This document shows positions 1 through 8,892 of a stretch of 64,000 nucleotides of DNA, in pieces (position 1 is the stretch's first letter; each line of letters begins with the position of its first letter). Both the position numbers and the translations under genes were made by a program. The DNA is from Candidatus Aminicenantota bacterium. GTDB taxonomy: Bacteria; Acidobacteriota; Aminicenantia; Aminicenantales; Aminicenantaceae. The notes under the pieces were generated by a model. That model was not told the DNA's origin. It worked only from the letters and a program-made list of their open reading frames with translations, and made no database searches. Where the stretch lies: assembly GCA_020344415.1 (NCBI GenBank), contig CP070825.1, positions 2,688,325-2,752,324 on the forward strand, given 5' to 3'.

Positions 1-1154
1 TTGAACTTCAGACAAAGTCTGCCCGCAATCTAACACAAAGCGATGCGAACGATGATTTCCCCATGTGGTATGGAAACTCCCTCTACTTTCTCTCTGATCG
101 CGGCAAGAGCCAGCGGCAGAACATCTGGAAATACGATTTAAAGACCAATGAGATGAAGCAGGTCACCCGCTTTAAGGATTACGATATTTCCTTCCCAGCG
201 ATCGGACCTTCAGACATCGTCTTTGAAGCTGGAGGTCGCCTCTACCTGCTCGATCTCGAGACAGAAAAATACAACGAAGTGAAAATCAATGTCGTCACTG
301 ACATGGCAACAGTGAAACCCCGTATGGTTAAAGTAGAAAATTATATTCAAGGTGCGAATATATCACCATCAGGCAAAAGGGCTGTGTTTGAGGCCCGGGG
401 TGATATATTCACTGTTCCTGCAGAGCACGGCTACATTAGGAACTTGACACAGCGCTCAGGTTCGGCCGAGCGGTATCCATCTTGGTCGCCCGATGGGAAA
501 CACATTGCTTACTGGAGCGATGTGACGGGCGAATACGAGCTTTACGTACGGGCAGCTGATGGTTCTAGCAAGGAAAAGAAACTGACTCAACTCGGTAAAG
601 GCTTCCGTTATCAGCCCTTCTGGTCACCAGACAGCAAGAAAATTGCCTTTATCGACAACACCCAGACCATTCAAGTATTCGATATGGATATGCAAAAATT
701 AGTTAAGGTAGATACACTTAACTGGATGATGCACCCGAGTCTGGCTGGATTCGATATCAAATGGTCAGCAGACAGCAACTGGCTAGGTTACTTTAAAATT
801 CTCGACAATTTTCAAGGAGCAATATTCCTGTACAATGCTCTGACAAAAGCACGCCATCAAGTAACATCCGGGTACTACAGCGATTTTGACCCGGACTTTG
901 ATCCTGAAGGGAAATACCTCTACTATCTCTCCAACCGGTCGTTCTTTCCTGTTTACAGCGATCTGGATGATACCTGGATATATCCAAACGCGACGAGAAT
1001 CATCGCCGTTCCGCTTCGCAAGGATGTTCCATCGCCTCTGGCCCCACGAAATGATGCAGAAGAGGTGAAGGAAGAGAAGCCAAAAGATAAAAAGCCAGAT
1101 AAAAAAGCACAAAAAAAGAAAGCTGAAAAACCTAAGGAATCCAAGGATGAATAA
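1..1154 (+). CDS. Tricorn protease, N-terminal beta-propeller part (5-prime end outside window)
   Basis: The reading frame is open from the left edge (first full codon at position 3), so the gene starts before the window. It encodes TolB/WD40-like propeller blades with recurring 'SPDGKHIAYWS', 'SPDSKKIAFI' and 'DPEGKYLYYLS' motifs, which form the substrate-gating propellers of tricorn-family (S41) peptidases. It ends in a Lys/Glu/Pro-rich linker and a TAA at 1152-1154. The same frame stays open after this stop and reads KKKEPEPLKINLEGFEGRA and onward, a normal tricorn continuation, into the catalytic half at 1335-2699. The two pieces are therefore almost certainly one gene with an in-frame stop. 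Known role of the family: large cytosolic peptidase that degrades oligopeptides. Whether a full-length protein is made cannot be told from sequence. Confidence 0.85.
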   Translation, partial: ELQTKSARNLTQSDANDDFPMWYGNSLYFLSDRGKSQRQNIWKYDLKTNEMKQVTRFKDYDISFPAIGPSDIVFEAGGRLYLLDLETEKYNEVKINVVTDMATVKPRMVKVENYIQGANISPSGKRAVFEARGDIFTVPAEHGYIRNLTQRSGSAERYPSWSPDGKHIAYWSDVTGEYELYVRAADGSSKEKKLTQLGKGFRYQPFWSPDSKKIAFIDNTQTIQVFDMDMQKLVKVDTLNWMMHPSLAGFDIKWSADSNWLGYFKILDNFQGAIFLYNALTKARHQVTSGYYSDFDPDFDPEGKYLYYLSNRSFFPVYSDLDDTWIYPNATRIIAVPLRKDVPSPLAPRNDAEEVKEEKPKDKKPDKKAQKKKAEKPKESKDE

Positions 1155-1334
1155 AAGAAAAAAGAACCAGAGCCTCTTAAGATTAACCTCGAGGGCTTCG
1201 AGGGAAGAGCAGTCATTCTTCCCATTGAAGCTGGGAACTACTCTACACTGAGTGCCCTTAAAGGACAGATAATCTATCATCGGCGTCCACGGTCAGGCTC
1301 AAGCGACCGGAAGAGCCCTGTAGTTGCCTACAAC

Positions 1335-2699
1335 ATGGAAAAACGCAAAGAAGAGATTATACTTGAAGACGCAGGAGGCTTCGACATATCGGCCAACAGC
1401 AAGAAAATGCTTGTTCATAACCGCCGCTCTTACTACATTATCGACATCAGACCCAAGCAGAGGCTGACAAAGCGACTGAGATCCAACGAGCTTGAGATGA
1501 TGATAGATCCCAGAGCCGAATGGAAGCAAATGTTCATGGATATCTGGAGGAAGTACCGTGATTATTTCTACGATCCAGGAATGCACGGCATTGATTGGGA
1601 AGGAGTGCGAAAGCAGTACAGCGCTCTCCTGAAAGATGCAGTAACCCGCTGGGATGTCAACTTCGTGCTTGGTGAGGTTATCGCTGAGCTCAATGCCTCT
1701 CACACTTATGTAAGAGGAGGCGAGCTTGAGCAGGGAGAACGACAGAATGTCGGCCTCCTCGGCATTGACTGGGCTCTCGAGAACAGCAGATTTCGCATTA
1801 ATCGAATTGTAGAGGCCGCGCCTTGGGATGATATCCGTTCTCCTTTCAAGCAACCGGGAATCAAGGTAAAAGAAGGCGACTTTATCCTGGCAGTAAACGG
1901 CAGGCCATTGGATACGAACAAGGATCCATACGCCGCTTTCCAGGGCCTGGCAGGAAAAACCGTTTCCTTGACTGTAAATGACAAACCAGGCATGCAAGGT
2001 GCACACGAAGTGATCGTAGAGACCTTGAGGAACGAAACTCTGTTGCGCCATAGAGAATGGATTGAGCAGAACCGACGCCGAGTTGAGGAAGCCTCGAATG
2101 GTCGCGTTGGCTACATCTACATGCAAGATACGGCTTTCAACGGACAGAACCAACTCATACGACAATTCTATAGTCAGCTAGACAGGGATGGATTCATCAT
2201 CGACGAGAGGTTTAACAGTGGCGGGCAGCTTGCCAATCGATTCGTAGAGCTTCTCAGTCGACCGATAGTACACTACCTCGCTTGGCGGCACAGCAAGGAA
2301 ACCCAGCAGCCTCAGAAGGCAAATCCAGGACCTAAAGTCATGCTCATAAACGGCTGGAGCGGCTCAGGAGGAGATGCGCTTCCCTTTACCTTCCAAGATC
2401 AAGGAGCTGGGCTCGTTATCGGTATGCGGACTTACGGAGCTCTCATCGGCCCTGCAGTTGGCCATAGACTCGTTGACGGCGGACTTCACACTGTTCCCGA
2501 AGGACGTATATACAGCAACAGGGGCGTGTGGTTCAAGGAAGGACATGGCGTTGACCCGGATATCGAAGTCATCGACGACCCGAGTCAACTCTCCAAAGGT
2601 GTGGATCCTCAACTGGAGCGAGCCATAAAAGAAGTCCTTCGCATGCTCAAAGAGAATCCTCCCAAGAAGGTAGGAAAACCAGCATACCAGAAACGATAA
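1335..2699 (+). CDS. Tricorn protease, C-terminal catalytic part (S41 peptidase with PDZ)
   Basis: Same frame as the upstream propeller part. The frame is open from 1155; 1335 is only the first ATG and has no visible ribosome binding site, so independent translation is doubtful. Counting from this ATG, Ser122-His123 (NASHTYV) match the Ser-His pair of tricorn. A PDZ-like domain covers about residues 135-230. The nucleophile is Ser344 in the GSGGD motif, and Glu402 in WFKEGHGVDPD fits the distal catalytic glutamate. All expected catalytic residues are present, so the enzyme core is intact; only the TAA at 1152-1154 separates it from its propellers. It is followed by a likely terminator at 2717-2750. 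Confidence 0.85.
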   Translation: MEKRKEEIILEDAGGFDISANSKKMLVHNRRSYYIIDIRPKQRLTKRLRSNELEMMIDPRAEWKQMFMDIWRKYRDYFYDPGMHGIDWEGVRKQYSALLKDAVTRWDVNFVLGEVIAELNASHTYVRGGELEQGERQNVGLLGIDWALENSRFRINRIVEAAPWDDIRSPFKQPGIKVKEGDFILAVNGRPLDTNKDPYAAFQGLAGKTVSLTVNDKPGMQGAHEVIVETLRNETLLRHREWIEQNRRRVEEASNGRVGYIYMQDTAFNGQNQLIRQFYSQLDRDGFIIDERFNSGGQLANRFVELLSRPIVHYLAWRHSKETQQPQKANPGPKVMLINGWSGSGGDALPFTFQDQGAGLVIGMRTYGALIGPAVGHRLVDGGLHTVPEGRIYSNRGVWFKEGHGVDPDIEVIDDPSQLSKGVDPQLERAIKEVLRMLKENPPKKVGKPAYQKR

Positions 2700-2716
2700 T
2701 AGAACTAAAGGATAAG

Positions 2717-2750
2717 AAAAGAGGGATATACTGCAAATTTCCTCTTTTTT
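2717..2750 (+). terminator. Likely Rho-independent terminator after tricorn gene
   Basis: An 8-bp stem AAAAGAGG (2717-2724) / CCTCTTTT (2741-2748) with a 16-nt loop runs into a T tract, 18 bp after the tricorn stop. It touches the stop codon of the convergent gene on the minus strand. The stem is A/T-rich and the loop long, so strength is uncertain. Confidence 0.5.
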
Positions 2751-3288
2751 ATGGAAAAAGGGAAAGGCGGGCTTGATAAATCAAGCCCCTAATCTTTTTT
2801 TCCACAGGGGTGACGATCATCAAACAGGTCTCCAACAGTAATTTTACCGAGTTGTTGTATTTGCCGTTGTTGAGGTCTTTCCGGGCAGTTTCAATTTGGC
2901 TGCGGGCATAAACGACAGCATCTTTTATCTGCGATATGCTTTTAGGCATCTGAAAATCCTTCCCATCATTAATTGAACGATAGGCCTTGTTAAGAAGAGC
3001 AATTCCTTCTGGATTCAGAAAAGAAGTTTCTTTAGATATTTTTTTTACTTCTGCAATCTTGTTTTTAAATTCAGGAGAAAATTCCGTATGTGGAGCGGTC
3101 ATTTCAATCGCATCTAAAAGCAGCTCAAATCCCTTCTTAGGATTGTCTCCCGGTCCGCTTGGACCAAAAATCAAACTTTCAGCTTCTTTGATCTTAGCAT
3201 CGATTTTTCCGACTTCCCCATTCTTTATCGCTCCAAAAGATAAAAGGACAACAACTAATAAACCAAAAGTAAAAAATCTGCTTTTCAT
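2749..3288 (-). CDS. Hypothetical exported protein, 179 aa
   Basis: Starts with a signal peptide (MKSRFFTFGLLVVVLLSFGA) after a strong AGGAGG ribosome binding site. The mature part is predicted mostly alpha-helical, with Lys/Glu-rich segments and no domain I recognise. Its size, helical character and signal peptide resemble the 165-aa protein at 30762-31259, but clear homology cannot be claimed by eye. The last residues (about RGLIYQA) are encoded by a 20-bp palindromic repeat at 2769-2788, so the natural C-terminus has probably been replaced or extended by repeat insertion. Confidence 0.7.
   Translation of the reverse strand: MKSRFFTFGLLVVVLLSFGAIKNGEVGKIDAKIKEAESLIFGPSGPGDNPKKGFELLLDAIEMTAPHTEFSPEFKNKIAEVKKISKETSFLNPEGIALLNKAYRSINDGKDFQMPKSISQIKDAVVYARSQIETARKDLNNGKYNNSVKLLLETCLMIVTPVEKKIRGLIYQARLSLFP
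2769..2788. repeat. 20-bp palindromic repeat inside the 3-prime end of a gene
   Basis: GGGCTTGATAAATCAAGCCC: two 9-bp arms around AA. An identical copy lies at 3527-3546 and diverged copies at 3461-3478, 51163-51181 and 51198-51218, so it is a dispersed genomic repeat. This copy lies within the coding region of the exported protein at 2749-3288. Confidence 0.8.
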
Positions 3289-3403
3289 CTCTTCCTCCTG
3301 TACTTTTTTTTACCCGTCGGGTTATTCTTCCAATATATTAGCCGTTTAACATATCAAATTTGTTTACTTTTAAATTTATGATCTTCAAAAATCCATATAC
3401 AAA

Positions 3404-3546
3404 AAGGCTGAGGTTGCCACGTACCCCTTGGGAATTCGCAGTGACGGTCTCCATAAGCTAGGTTTGATAAATCAATCCCCAGTGCATGAGATTACCGTTA
3501 CGCTCCCCTCCTGGCACAAGCAATGTGGGCTTGATAAATCAAGCCC
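3404..3546. repeat. Composite intergenic repeat (REP-like plus TTGAT-palindrome copies)
   Basis: The 358-bp gap between 3288 and 3646 is not coding. Two related segments (about 3411-3450 and 3487-3526) have a GAGRTTNCC...CGCAATG/CGCAGTGAC appearance typical of REP-like intergenic elements. Each is followed by a TTGATAAATCA palindrome: an imperfect one at 3461-3478 and a perfect one at 3527-3546. The arrangement suggests tandem copies of one roughly 70-bp composite element. Downstream, an inverted repeat TCCATG...CATGGA (about 3559-3577) precedes the permease gene. Confidence 0.6.
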
Positions 3547-3646
3547 CTACATAAATAATCTCCATGATTGATGCATGGAACTTTAACCAGATTATTTTCG
3601 TATCTTATATTGAATACAGGATTTTCTCTGGAGACAGGAGTGCCCA

Positions 3647-6049
3647 ATGTTTAAGAACTACCTAAGAATAGCCATCAGGAATGTACAAAGACATAAAGGA
3701 TATGCTTTTATCAATATCGCCGGACTCGCGATCGGAATGACCTGCTGCATATTGATAATCGCATATGTTGTTACAGAACTCAGCTATGATAAATATCATG
3801 AAAATGCAGATAAGATCTATCGAATCGGAGCAGAAGTTAATATGGGGGGATTTACAGGATCTTTGGCGGTCAGCAATGCTCCTTTAGGTCCTGTTCTGAA
3901 GCAGGATTACCCCGAAGTGATGAATGCTGCCCGGATTCGCCCCATTTCCAAAACTTTGGTGAAATACGAAGACAGACAATTCTATGAAGAACAGATCCTG
4001 CATGCAGATAAAACAATTTTTGACATCTTTAGCTTTCCGATGATAAAGGGAGACCCTAAAACCGCCCTTGTCACTGCATATTCTGTAGTGCTCACTGAAG
4101 AAACGGCGCAAAAATATTTTGGCGAGGAGGACCCTTTAGGTAAGGTTTTAAAATTTAATAATCAAGATGACTTTACAATTACAGGCATAGTTGAGAATGT
4201 TCCCAAAAACTCCCATTTTACTTTTGACATGCTTTGTTCATTCGAGACCTTTTTTGTACGCAATAAAGGAGCTAGGGAGAATTGGTTTAACTTTCATTTA
4301 CACACCTATCTCCTTCTTCGTGAAAATTATGACTATACAGAACTCGAGAAAAAATTTCCGGCTGTTGTCGATAAATATATGGGAAAAATCATAAAGTCGC
4401 TTGGTGGCGAATTAAAATATTTTCTTCAACCGCTAACGAGCATTCATCTTCATTCAAAGCTAGAAGGTGAAATCTCAGGGAATAGCAATATTCTCTACAT
4501 CTATATTTTTGCTTCGATCGCCTTGTTTATTTTATTAATTGCCTGCATCAATTTTATGAACCTTGCCACAGCTCGATCAGCCACCAGAGCAAAAGAGGTC
4601 GGAATGAGAAAAGTTATAGGCGCCCACAAAAGAGAACTCATCAGACAATTTCTTGGTGAATCCATCATTTATAGCTTTTTCTCCCTCATTGTTGCTCTTA
4701 TACTTGTACAATTTGCACTTCCTCTGTTTAGGTCTATATCAGGAACTGAATTGAGAATGAATTTTGCTGAAATGTCGTGGCTTATCCCTGGCCTCTTAGG
4801 ATTTGTCCTCTTTGTCGGTATTATTGCAGGGAGCTACCCTGCCTTGTTTCTCTCCTCGTTCCAACCCGCTATGGTATTGAAAGGCAGTTTGAAATCTGGA
4901 GCTGCAAATAAGCGTTTTCGAAGCACACTTGTAGTCGCTCAATTTGTCATATCTGTGGCTCTCATCATCGGAACAGGTATTGTCTTAAATCAGCTCGATT
5001 ATATGAAAAATACGAACCTCAATTTCGATAAGAAAAACGTCATTTTTGTACGAATTACAGACCAGAAGCTTCGTCAATCCCTTGAATTCATTAAAAACGA
5101 GCTAAAAAATATTCCTGGAGTTATCAGCCTTGCCTCATCATCGAACGTACCAGGTCAGACTACAGACGTGAGTCCACATATTCCTGAGGGATTTCAAGAG
5201 GATAATTCACAACTTATGGAAAGTATAGATATAGACCACGATTTCCTTCCTACCCTGGGTATTGAGATAGTTGATGGTCGAAATTTTTCAACTGAATTCG
5301 CAACTGATACAAAAGAAGCTGTTATCATAAATGAGACAGCCGCAAAGAAATTCGGGTGGGATAAGCCTGTCGGAAAGACCATAAAGTCTCCTGGAAGCGG
5401 TTTTCCCATGCTGTGGAGAACAAAAACTGTTATCGGAGTTGTAAGAGATTTTCATTTTTCCTCTTTGCATAAAATCATCATGCCTCTTCTTATTGGCAAC
5501 GGAACAAACTATTTAGACACAATATCCATCAAAATAGGCCATGAAAATACAAGAGAAACACTGAGCGCATTGCAAGAAAAATGGAAAGAAATCGATCCCT
5601 TTCGTCCGTTCGAATATTCTTTTCTAGATGAAACTTTTGACAGCCAGTATAGATCGGATGAGCGATTAAGTAAGATCTTCGCTTCATTTACTGTATTTGC
5701 CATATTCATTGCCTGTCTTGGTTTATTCGGACTGGCGTCCTTTATGGCTGAACAAAGAACAAAAGAAATTGGCATCCGCAAGGTTCTGGGCGCGTCTGTT
5801 CCTGGAATTGTTACGCTGCTCTCAAAAAACTTCTTAAAACTCGTGATAATTGCAAACATCATTGCCTGGCCGATTTCCTATTTTGTCATGAAAAACTGGC
5901 TGCAGAATTTTGCCTACAGAACAAATATGGGTTTAGGAGTATTTGTGTTGACAGGAGTGCTTTCTCTCTGTATTGCCCTTCTCACTGTCAGTTATCAGTC
6001 CATAAAAGCCTCTGTCGCGAATCCAGTGGACTCAATAAAATATGAGTGA
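3647..6049 (+). CDS. FtsX/MacB-like ABC permease, 800 aa
   Basis: Large permease of the MacB_PCD plus FtsX architecture. There is an N-terminal membrane helix at about residues 20-45 (motif INIAGLAIGMTCCILI), a periplasmic domain, a first FtsX block of three helices (about 285-415), a short helix near 430, a second periplasmic domain, and a C-terminal FtsX block ending in NPVDSIKYE. The conserved EQRTKEIGIRKVLGAS motif sits before the last block. No ATP-binding partner is adjacent; the nearest in the window belongs to a different ABC type. Family members are thought to export substrates or couple ATPase action to periplasmic events. It is paralogous to the genes at 15036, 17892 and 20710. The start is supported by a GGAGACAGGAG sequence just upstream. 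Confidence 0.9.
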   Translation: MFKNYLRIAIRNVQRHKGYAFINIAGLAIGMTCCILIIAYVVTELSYDKYHENADKIYRIGAEVNMGGFTGSLAVSNAPLGPVLKQDYPEVMNAARIRPISKTLVKYEDRQFYEEQILHADKTIFDIFSFPMIKGDPKTALVTAYSVVLTEETAQKYFGEEDPLGKVLKFNNQDDFTITGIVENVPKNSHFTFDMLCSFETFFVRNKGARENWFNFHLHTYLLLRENYDYTELEKKFPAVVDKYMGKIIKSLGGELKYFLQPLTSIHLHSKLEGEISGNSNILYIYIFASIALFILLIACINFMNLATARSATRAKEVGMRKVIGAHKRELIRQFLGESIIYSFFSLIVALILVQFALPLFRSISGTELRMNFAEMSWLIPGLLGFVLFVGIIAGSYPALFLSSFQPAMVLKGSLKSGAANKRFRSTLVVAQFVISVALIIGTGIVLNQLDYMKNTNLNFDKKNVIFVRITDQKLRQSLEFIKNELKNIPGVISLASSSNVPGQTTDVSPHIPEGFQEDNSQLMESIDIDHDFLPTLGIEIVDGRNFSTEFATDTKEAVIINETAAKKFGWDKPVGKTIKSPGSGFPMLWRTKTVIGVVRDFHFSSLHKIIMPLLIGNGTNYLDTISIKIGHENTRETLSALQEKWKEIDPFRPFEYSFLDETFDSQYRSDERLSKIFASFTVFAIFIACLGLFGLASFMAEQRTKEIGIRKVLGASVPGIVTLLSKNFLKLVIIANIIAWPISYFVMKNWLQNFAYRTNMGLGVFVLTGVLSLCIALLTVSYQSIKASVANPVDSIKYE

Positions 6050-6053
6050 GAGC

Positions 6054-6080
6054 AAAAAAAAGAGACAGTCCCATTTTTTT
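6054..6080. terminator. Putative bidirectional terminator between convergent genes
   Basis: An A tract, an imperfect hairpin core GAGACAGTCCC, then a T tract. It lies between the 3-prime ends of the permease (plus strand) and the HEAT gene (minus strand), so it could serve both directions. The same type of A-GGGAC-GTCCC-T unit also occurs as a dispersed repeat in other genomes. Confidence 0.4.
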
Positions 6081-6098
6081 CGCAATAACAGGGAGCAA

Positions 6099-7271
6099 TT
6101 ATTTTTCTTTAAGGATATCGATTAAGGCTTGAAGGGCACGAGGATCGCCACTGTCTCCAAGGCAGTTAATAGCTCTCTTTCGTATGGATACCTTCCAGTG
6201 AGTCTTGGCGATTTTTATGAGGTAAGGAATCCCCTGTCCATCAGGCAAATCTTCGAGAGCATAAACAGCACGCTTCTGAACTTCTGTATTCTCATCTTCA
6301 TAAGCCAAATCTTCTAAGGTGGCTGCCACCTTTTCTGAAGCTTTCTCTGCAAGCGAAGAAATGGCTCTTTCCCGAATTTCAGTATGCGGAGTATTTCGTG
6401 CGATATCTATCAAGGCTTCGGTTGCGCCTGGCAAATACATATCCTCCAGAGCATAGACAGCCTTCTTTCGCACCTCAAAAGAACGGTCGTTTTTCGCTGT
6501 CTGGTGCAAAATCTTCAGCGCCTGCTCTGTTTCGTGGTCTTCAAGCTCTGAGGCAGCTCTTCCTCTTAAAGAATCAGGTTCTTTGCTTTTCAAAACTTTA
6601 TCTAAAAAAGGAACCACAAGTTCAGGACTCCCATGAAATCCAATTGCTGACAAGATTCTCTTCTTAAGCTGCTCAGGAATTGATCTTTCATAAAGACTGC
6701 TCAAGAGAGAGACGCTCTCTTCATCTTCTGTTTTGTCGAGCCAGAATAACGAAAATCCTTCAAGGTCGAACGGCAAAGTCAGATTGTTGAGTCTGACAGC
6801 CTCTGGAACTTGAGAAGAGCGTGATTCAAATTTAAAAAGAATTGCAATATCTTTCCATACTGTACGTCCGGGCCTCCGCCTATTCTCTATTTCAGCTAAA
6901 GCTATTTTTGCTGCCAGTTTTACCTGTTCTTCACCTGAGAGGACAGGAGAAGTATCTCTTCCATAGATAATTTTCTCAAGGGTATCGTCCTCCAAGCGAG
7001 AAAGAAAAGGGTGGTAACCTCTAAAGTGGTACCGGCTCGTAGAGCTTATGTATGAGTACTCCCCCATTAATCGTTTAATACTGTAGCCAATCCAGAAGCC
7101 ATCCTCAACTCCTTGTTTTTTCGCTTCTTGAACCGCCCAATCCCATCGCTTGCTCAGTTTATCTGTGGACCGGGGATGATGGAAGACTCTAGAAGAAAAT
7201 GAAAACAACGGGGATGAAGCAAGCAAAAGGACCAGAAAAGATACAATGAAAAGCTTTTTTGAACCGTGCAT
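6099..7271 (-). CDS. Exported HEAT-repeat protein, 390 aa
   Basis: Has an N-terminal signal peptide (about residues 1-27, MHGSKKLFIVSFLVLLLASS) followed by a roughly 150-residue region without a recognised domain. About six HEAT-like repeats cover residues 190-388, with the recurrent 'EVRKKAVYALEDM' pattern that forms a helical solenoid for protein binding. It is the last gene of the minus-strand operon sigma factor, anti-sigma factor, HEAT protein, HEAT protein, with an 11-bp gap to the preceding HEAT gene. Context suggests it is part of the output or sensing arm of the ECF sigma system and acts in the periplasm. The partner protein cannot be inferred. Confidence 0.85.
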   Translation of the reverse strand: MHGSKKLFIVSFLVLLLASSPLFSFSSRVFHHPRSTDKLSKRWDWAVQEAKKQGVEDGFWIGYSIKRLMGEYSYISSTSRYHFRGYHPFLSRLEDDTLEKIIYGRDTSPVLSGEEQVKLAAKIALAEIENRRRPGRTVWKDIAILFKFESRSSQVPEAVRLNNLTLPFDLEGFSLFWLDKTEDEESVSLLSSLYERSIPEQLKKRILSAIGFHGSPELVVPFLDKVLKSKEPDSLRGRAASELEDHETEQALKILHQTAKNDRSFEVRKKAVYALEDMYLPGATEALIDIARNTPHTEIRERAISSLAEKASEKVAATLEDLAYEDENTEVQKRAVYALEDLPDGQGIPYLIKIAKTHWKVSIRKRAINCLGDSGDPRALQALIDILKEK

Positions 7272-7282
7272 AAGAAGCTCTC

Positions 7283-8878
7283 CTATTTGCTTTTCTTCTT
7301 TTCTCTTTCCTCAAGGATCTTCATCAATGCAGCACGAGCTTTTGGAGTTCCTATCTCCCCAAGAGCTGAAACGGCTTCAGTCCGAACTTTGAGGTTTTTC
7401 TCCTTGCTGGCTACATCATAAAGAATAGGAACAGCCTCGTCACTTTCTGTCTCACCAAGGGATCGAACGATTAGCCGCCGCAAATCAGGATCTTTCTCTA
7501 CCTTTAAGACCTGACCTAGAAGTTTTACAGATGTGGATCCCTCAAAATCTTCAATGCTGGACAGACATGCTTTTCGGACAGAGAGGAATTTTGTCTTTTT
7601 ATAAATATCCAAGAACAGTTCGGGTTCATCCTCTTCAACAATGTCTTCAAGAGCATCGACTGCGGCTTTCGCCAGTTCGGCGTTTTCCTGACTGAGGGCA
7701 GCCTCATACAGGATTTTTTTTACTCCCTCTGCCTCAGTATCTTCTATGGCATAGATGGCCGCTTTCTTGAGCCTTAGCTCTGCTTTGGATCCCAGGATTT
7801 TCTTCAAAACCTCAAGGGATTGTTTAGTATCTACGTCGCCTAAGACATTAATAGCCGCGCGCCGGAGCTCAGGATTGGGATCATTCAAAGCTACATCTTC
7901 CAAGATTGAAACTGCTGCTGGATCCTCAATATCCTCTATTGCACTGAGGGCAGCTTTTCTTACTTCAAATATTTTGGCCTCCTTGACAATTCCCTTGAGT
8001 GCATCAAGCACTTGCCCGCTCTCAATATCTTCGATTGCCGATATGGCTGCTTTTGCTAGAGAAACATTCTGTTCATCTAAAGCCACTTTGGCAAGATAAG
8101 GGACGAGGTCAGGCATATCCATGTCACCTAAAGCATGGAGCGCTTCCTTCTTCACTTTGTAATCGGAATCAGCTTGAACGACTTTCTTTAAAACCTCGAC
8201 CGCTTCTCTGCTTTTCAGATCAGAAATAGCATTTATCGCTTCTCGGCGAAGGTACGGGTCCGGATCTTTGAGTGCGATCTCCCCCAATTTAGCAAATGCT
8301 GCTGGCGATTCGAAATCTTCAAGAATATCGATTATGCGATCTCGAAACTTCCTATTTGTGGAGGTATCGTAAAGTCTTATGATAGCCTGAAGAGCTTTCT
8401 CGTCACCCATATCCTCAAGGGCATGTAGAGCGGCCAATCTGACCTCTTCATCCTGGCTCTTTTCCATTGACTTGATAATAGCTTCATATTCAGGCTTTCC
8501 GCTTTTTGTCAATTTATTGCCTACTCTTATCATATTTTTCTTAGCATCATCGACCCATTTGCTTTTCGGAAAAGACACAATAAAATCCTGGTAACAGCTG
8601 AAAACTTCTTCCATGGAATACCCAAGCTTCTCTCTTGAGTAGCATTGCCAGAATCGGGCATCATCAACCCATGTACTTTGTGAATAATTGTTGATGAATT
8701 CTCCTAGAGACCTGTTGGCTTCCTCCCATTTCTTCTCAAGAATAAGATTATAGGCCTTTTTATACGCTTTGCTATCAGCCTCCTGCCCATCTGATGCTTC
8801 TAACGCAGGGAAAAAGATAAAAAAGTAAACCATAACAATTGAGATCACCAATGTGATTTTCAAAATTTTTGCTGTCAT
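7283..8878 (-). CDS. Exported TPR/HEAT-repeat protein, 531 aa
   Basis: A signal peptide or membrane anchor (residues about 5-28) precedes a TolA/YbgF-like TPR segment (about 37-130, two FP.S.W.DDA units). This is followed by about twelve HEAT repeats of 31 residues reaching almost to the C-terminus, each carrying a variant of 'VRKAALSAIEDI'. The repeats are unusually regular and acidic at the loop (ED), pointing to a long continuous solenoid. Third gene of the ECF sigma operon, 14 bp after the anti-sigma gene. A protein scaffold in the periplasm is the likely role; the ligand is unknown. Confidence 0.88.
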   Translation of the reverse strand: MTAKILKITLVISIVMVYFFIFFPALEASDGQEADSKAYKKAYNLILEKKWEEANRSLGEFINNYSQSTWVDDARFWQCYSREKLGYSMEEVFSCYQDFIVSFPKSKWVDDAKKNMIRVGNKLTKSGKPEYEAIIKSMEKSQDEEVRLAALHALEDMGDEKALQAIIRLYDTSTNRKFRDRIIDILEDFESPAAFAKLGEIALKDPDPYLRREAINAISDLKSREAVEVLKKVVQADSDYKVKKEALHALGDMDMPDLVPYLAKVALDEQNVSLAKAAISAIEDIESGQVLDALKGIVKEAKIFEVRKAALSAIEDIEDPAAVSILEDVALNDPNPELRRAAINVLGDVDTKQSLEVLKKILGSKAELRLKKAAIYAIEDTEAEGVKKILYEAALSQENAELAKAAVDALEDIVEEDEPELFLDIYKKTKFLSVRKACLSSIEDFEGSTSVKLLGQVLKVEKDPDLRRLIVRSLGETESDEAVPILYDVASKEKNLKVRTEAVSALGEIGTPKARAALMKILEEREKKKSK

Positions 8879-8892
8879 GCTTTCCTCCTTAG

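Noticed and set aside
1299..2165. 288-aa minus-strand ORF opposite the tricorn catalytic part
   Set aside because: It lies antisense to a strongly conserved protease with all catalytic motifs; its translation shows no domain.
7300..8500. Periodic repeats at about 93 bp, CRISPR-like at first glance
   Set aside because: The period equals 31 codons and the units are diverged; it is the HEAT repeat array of a coding region.
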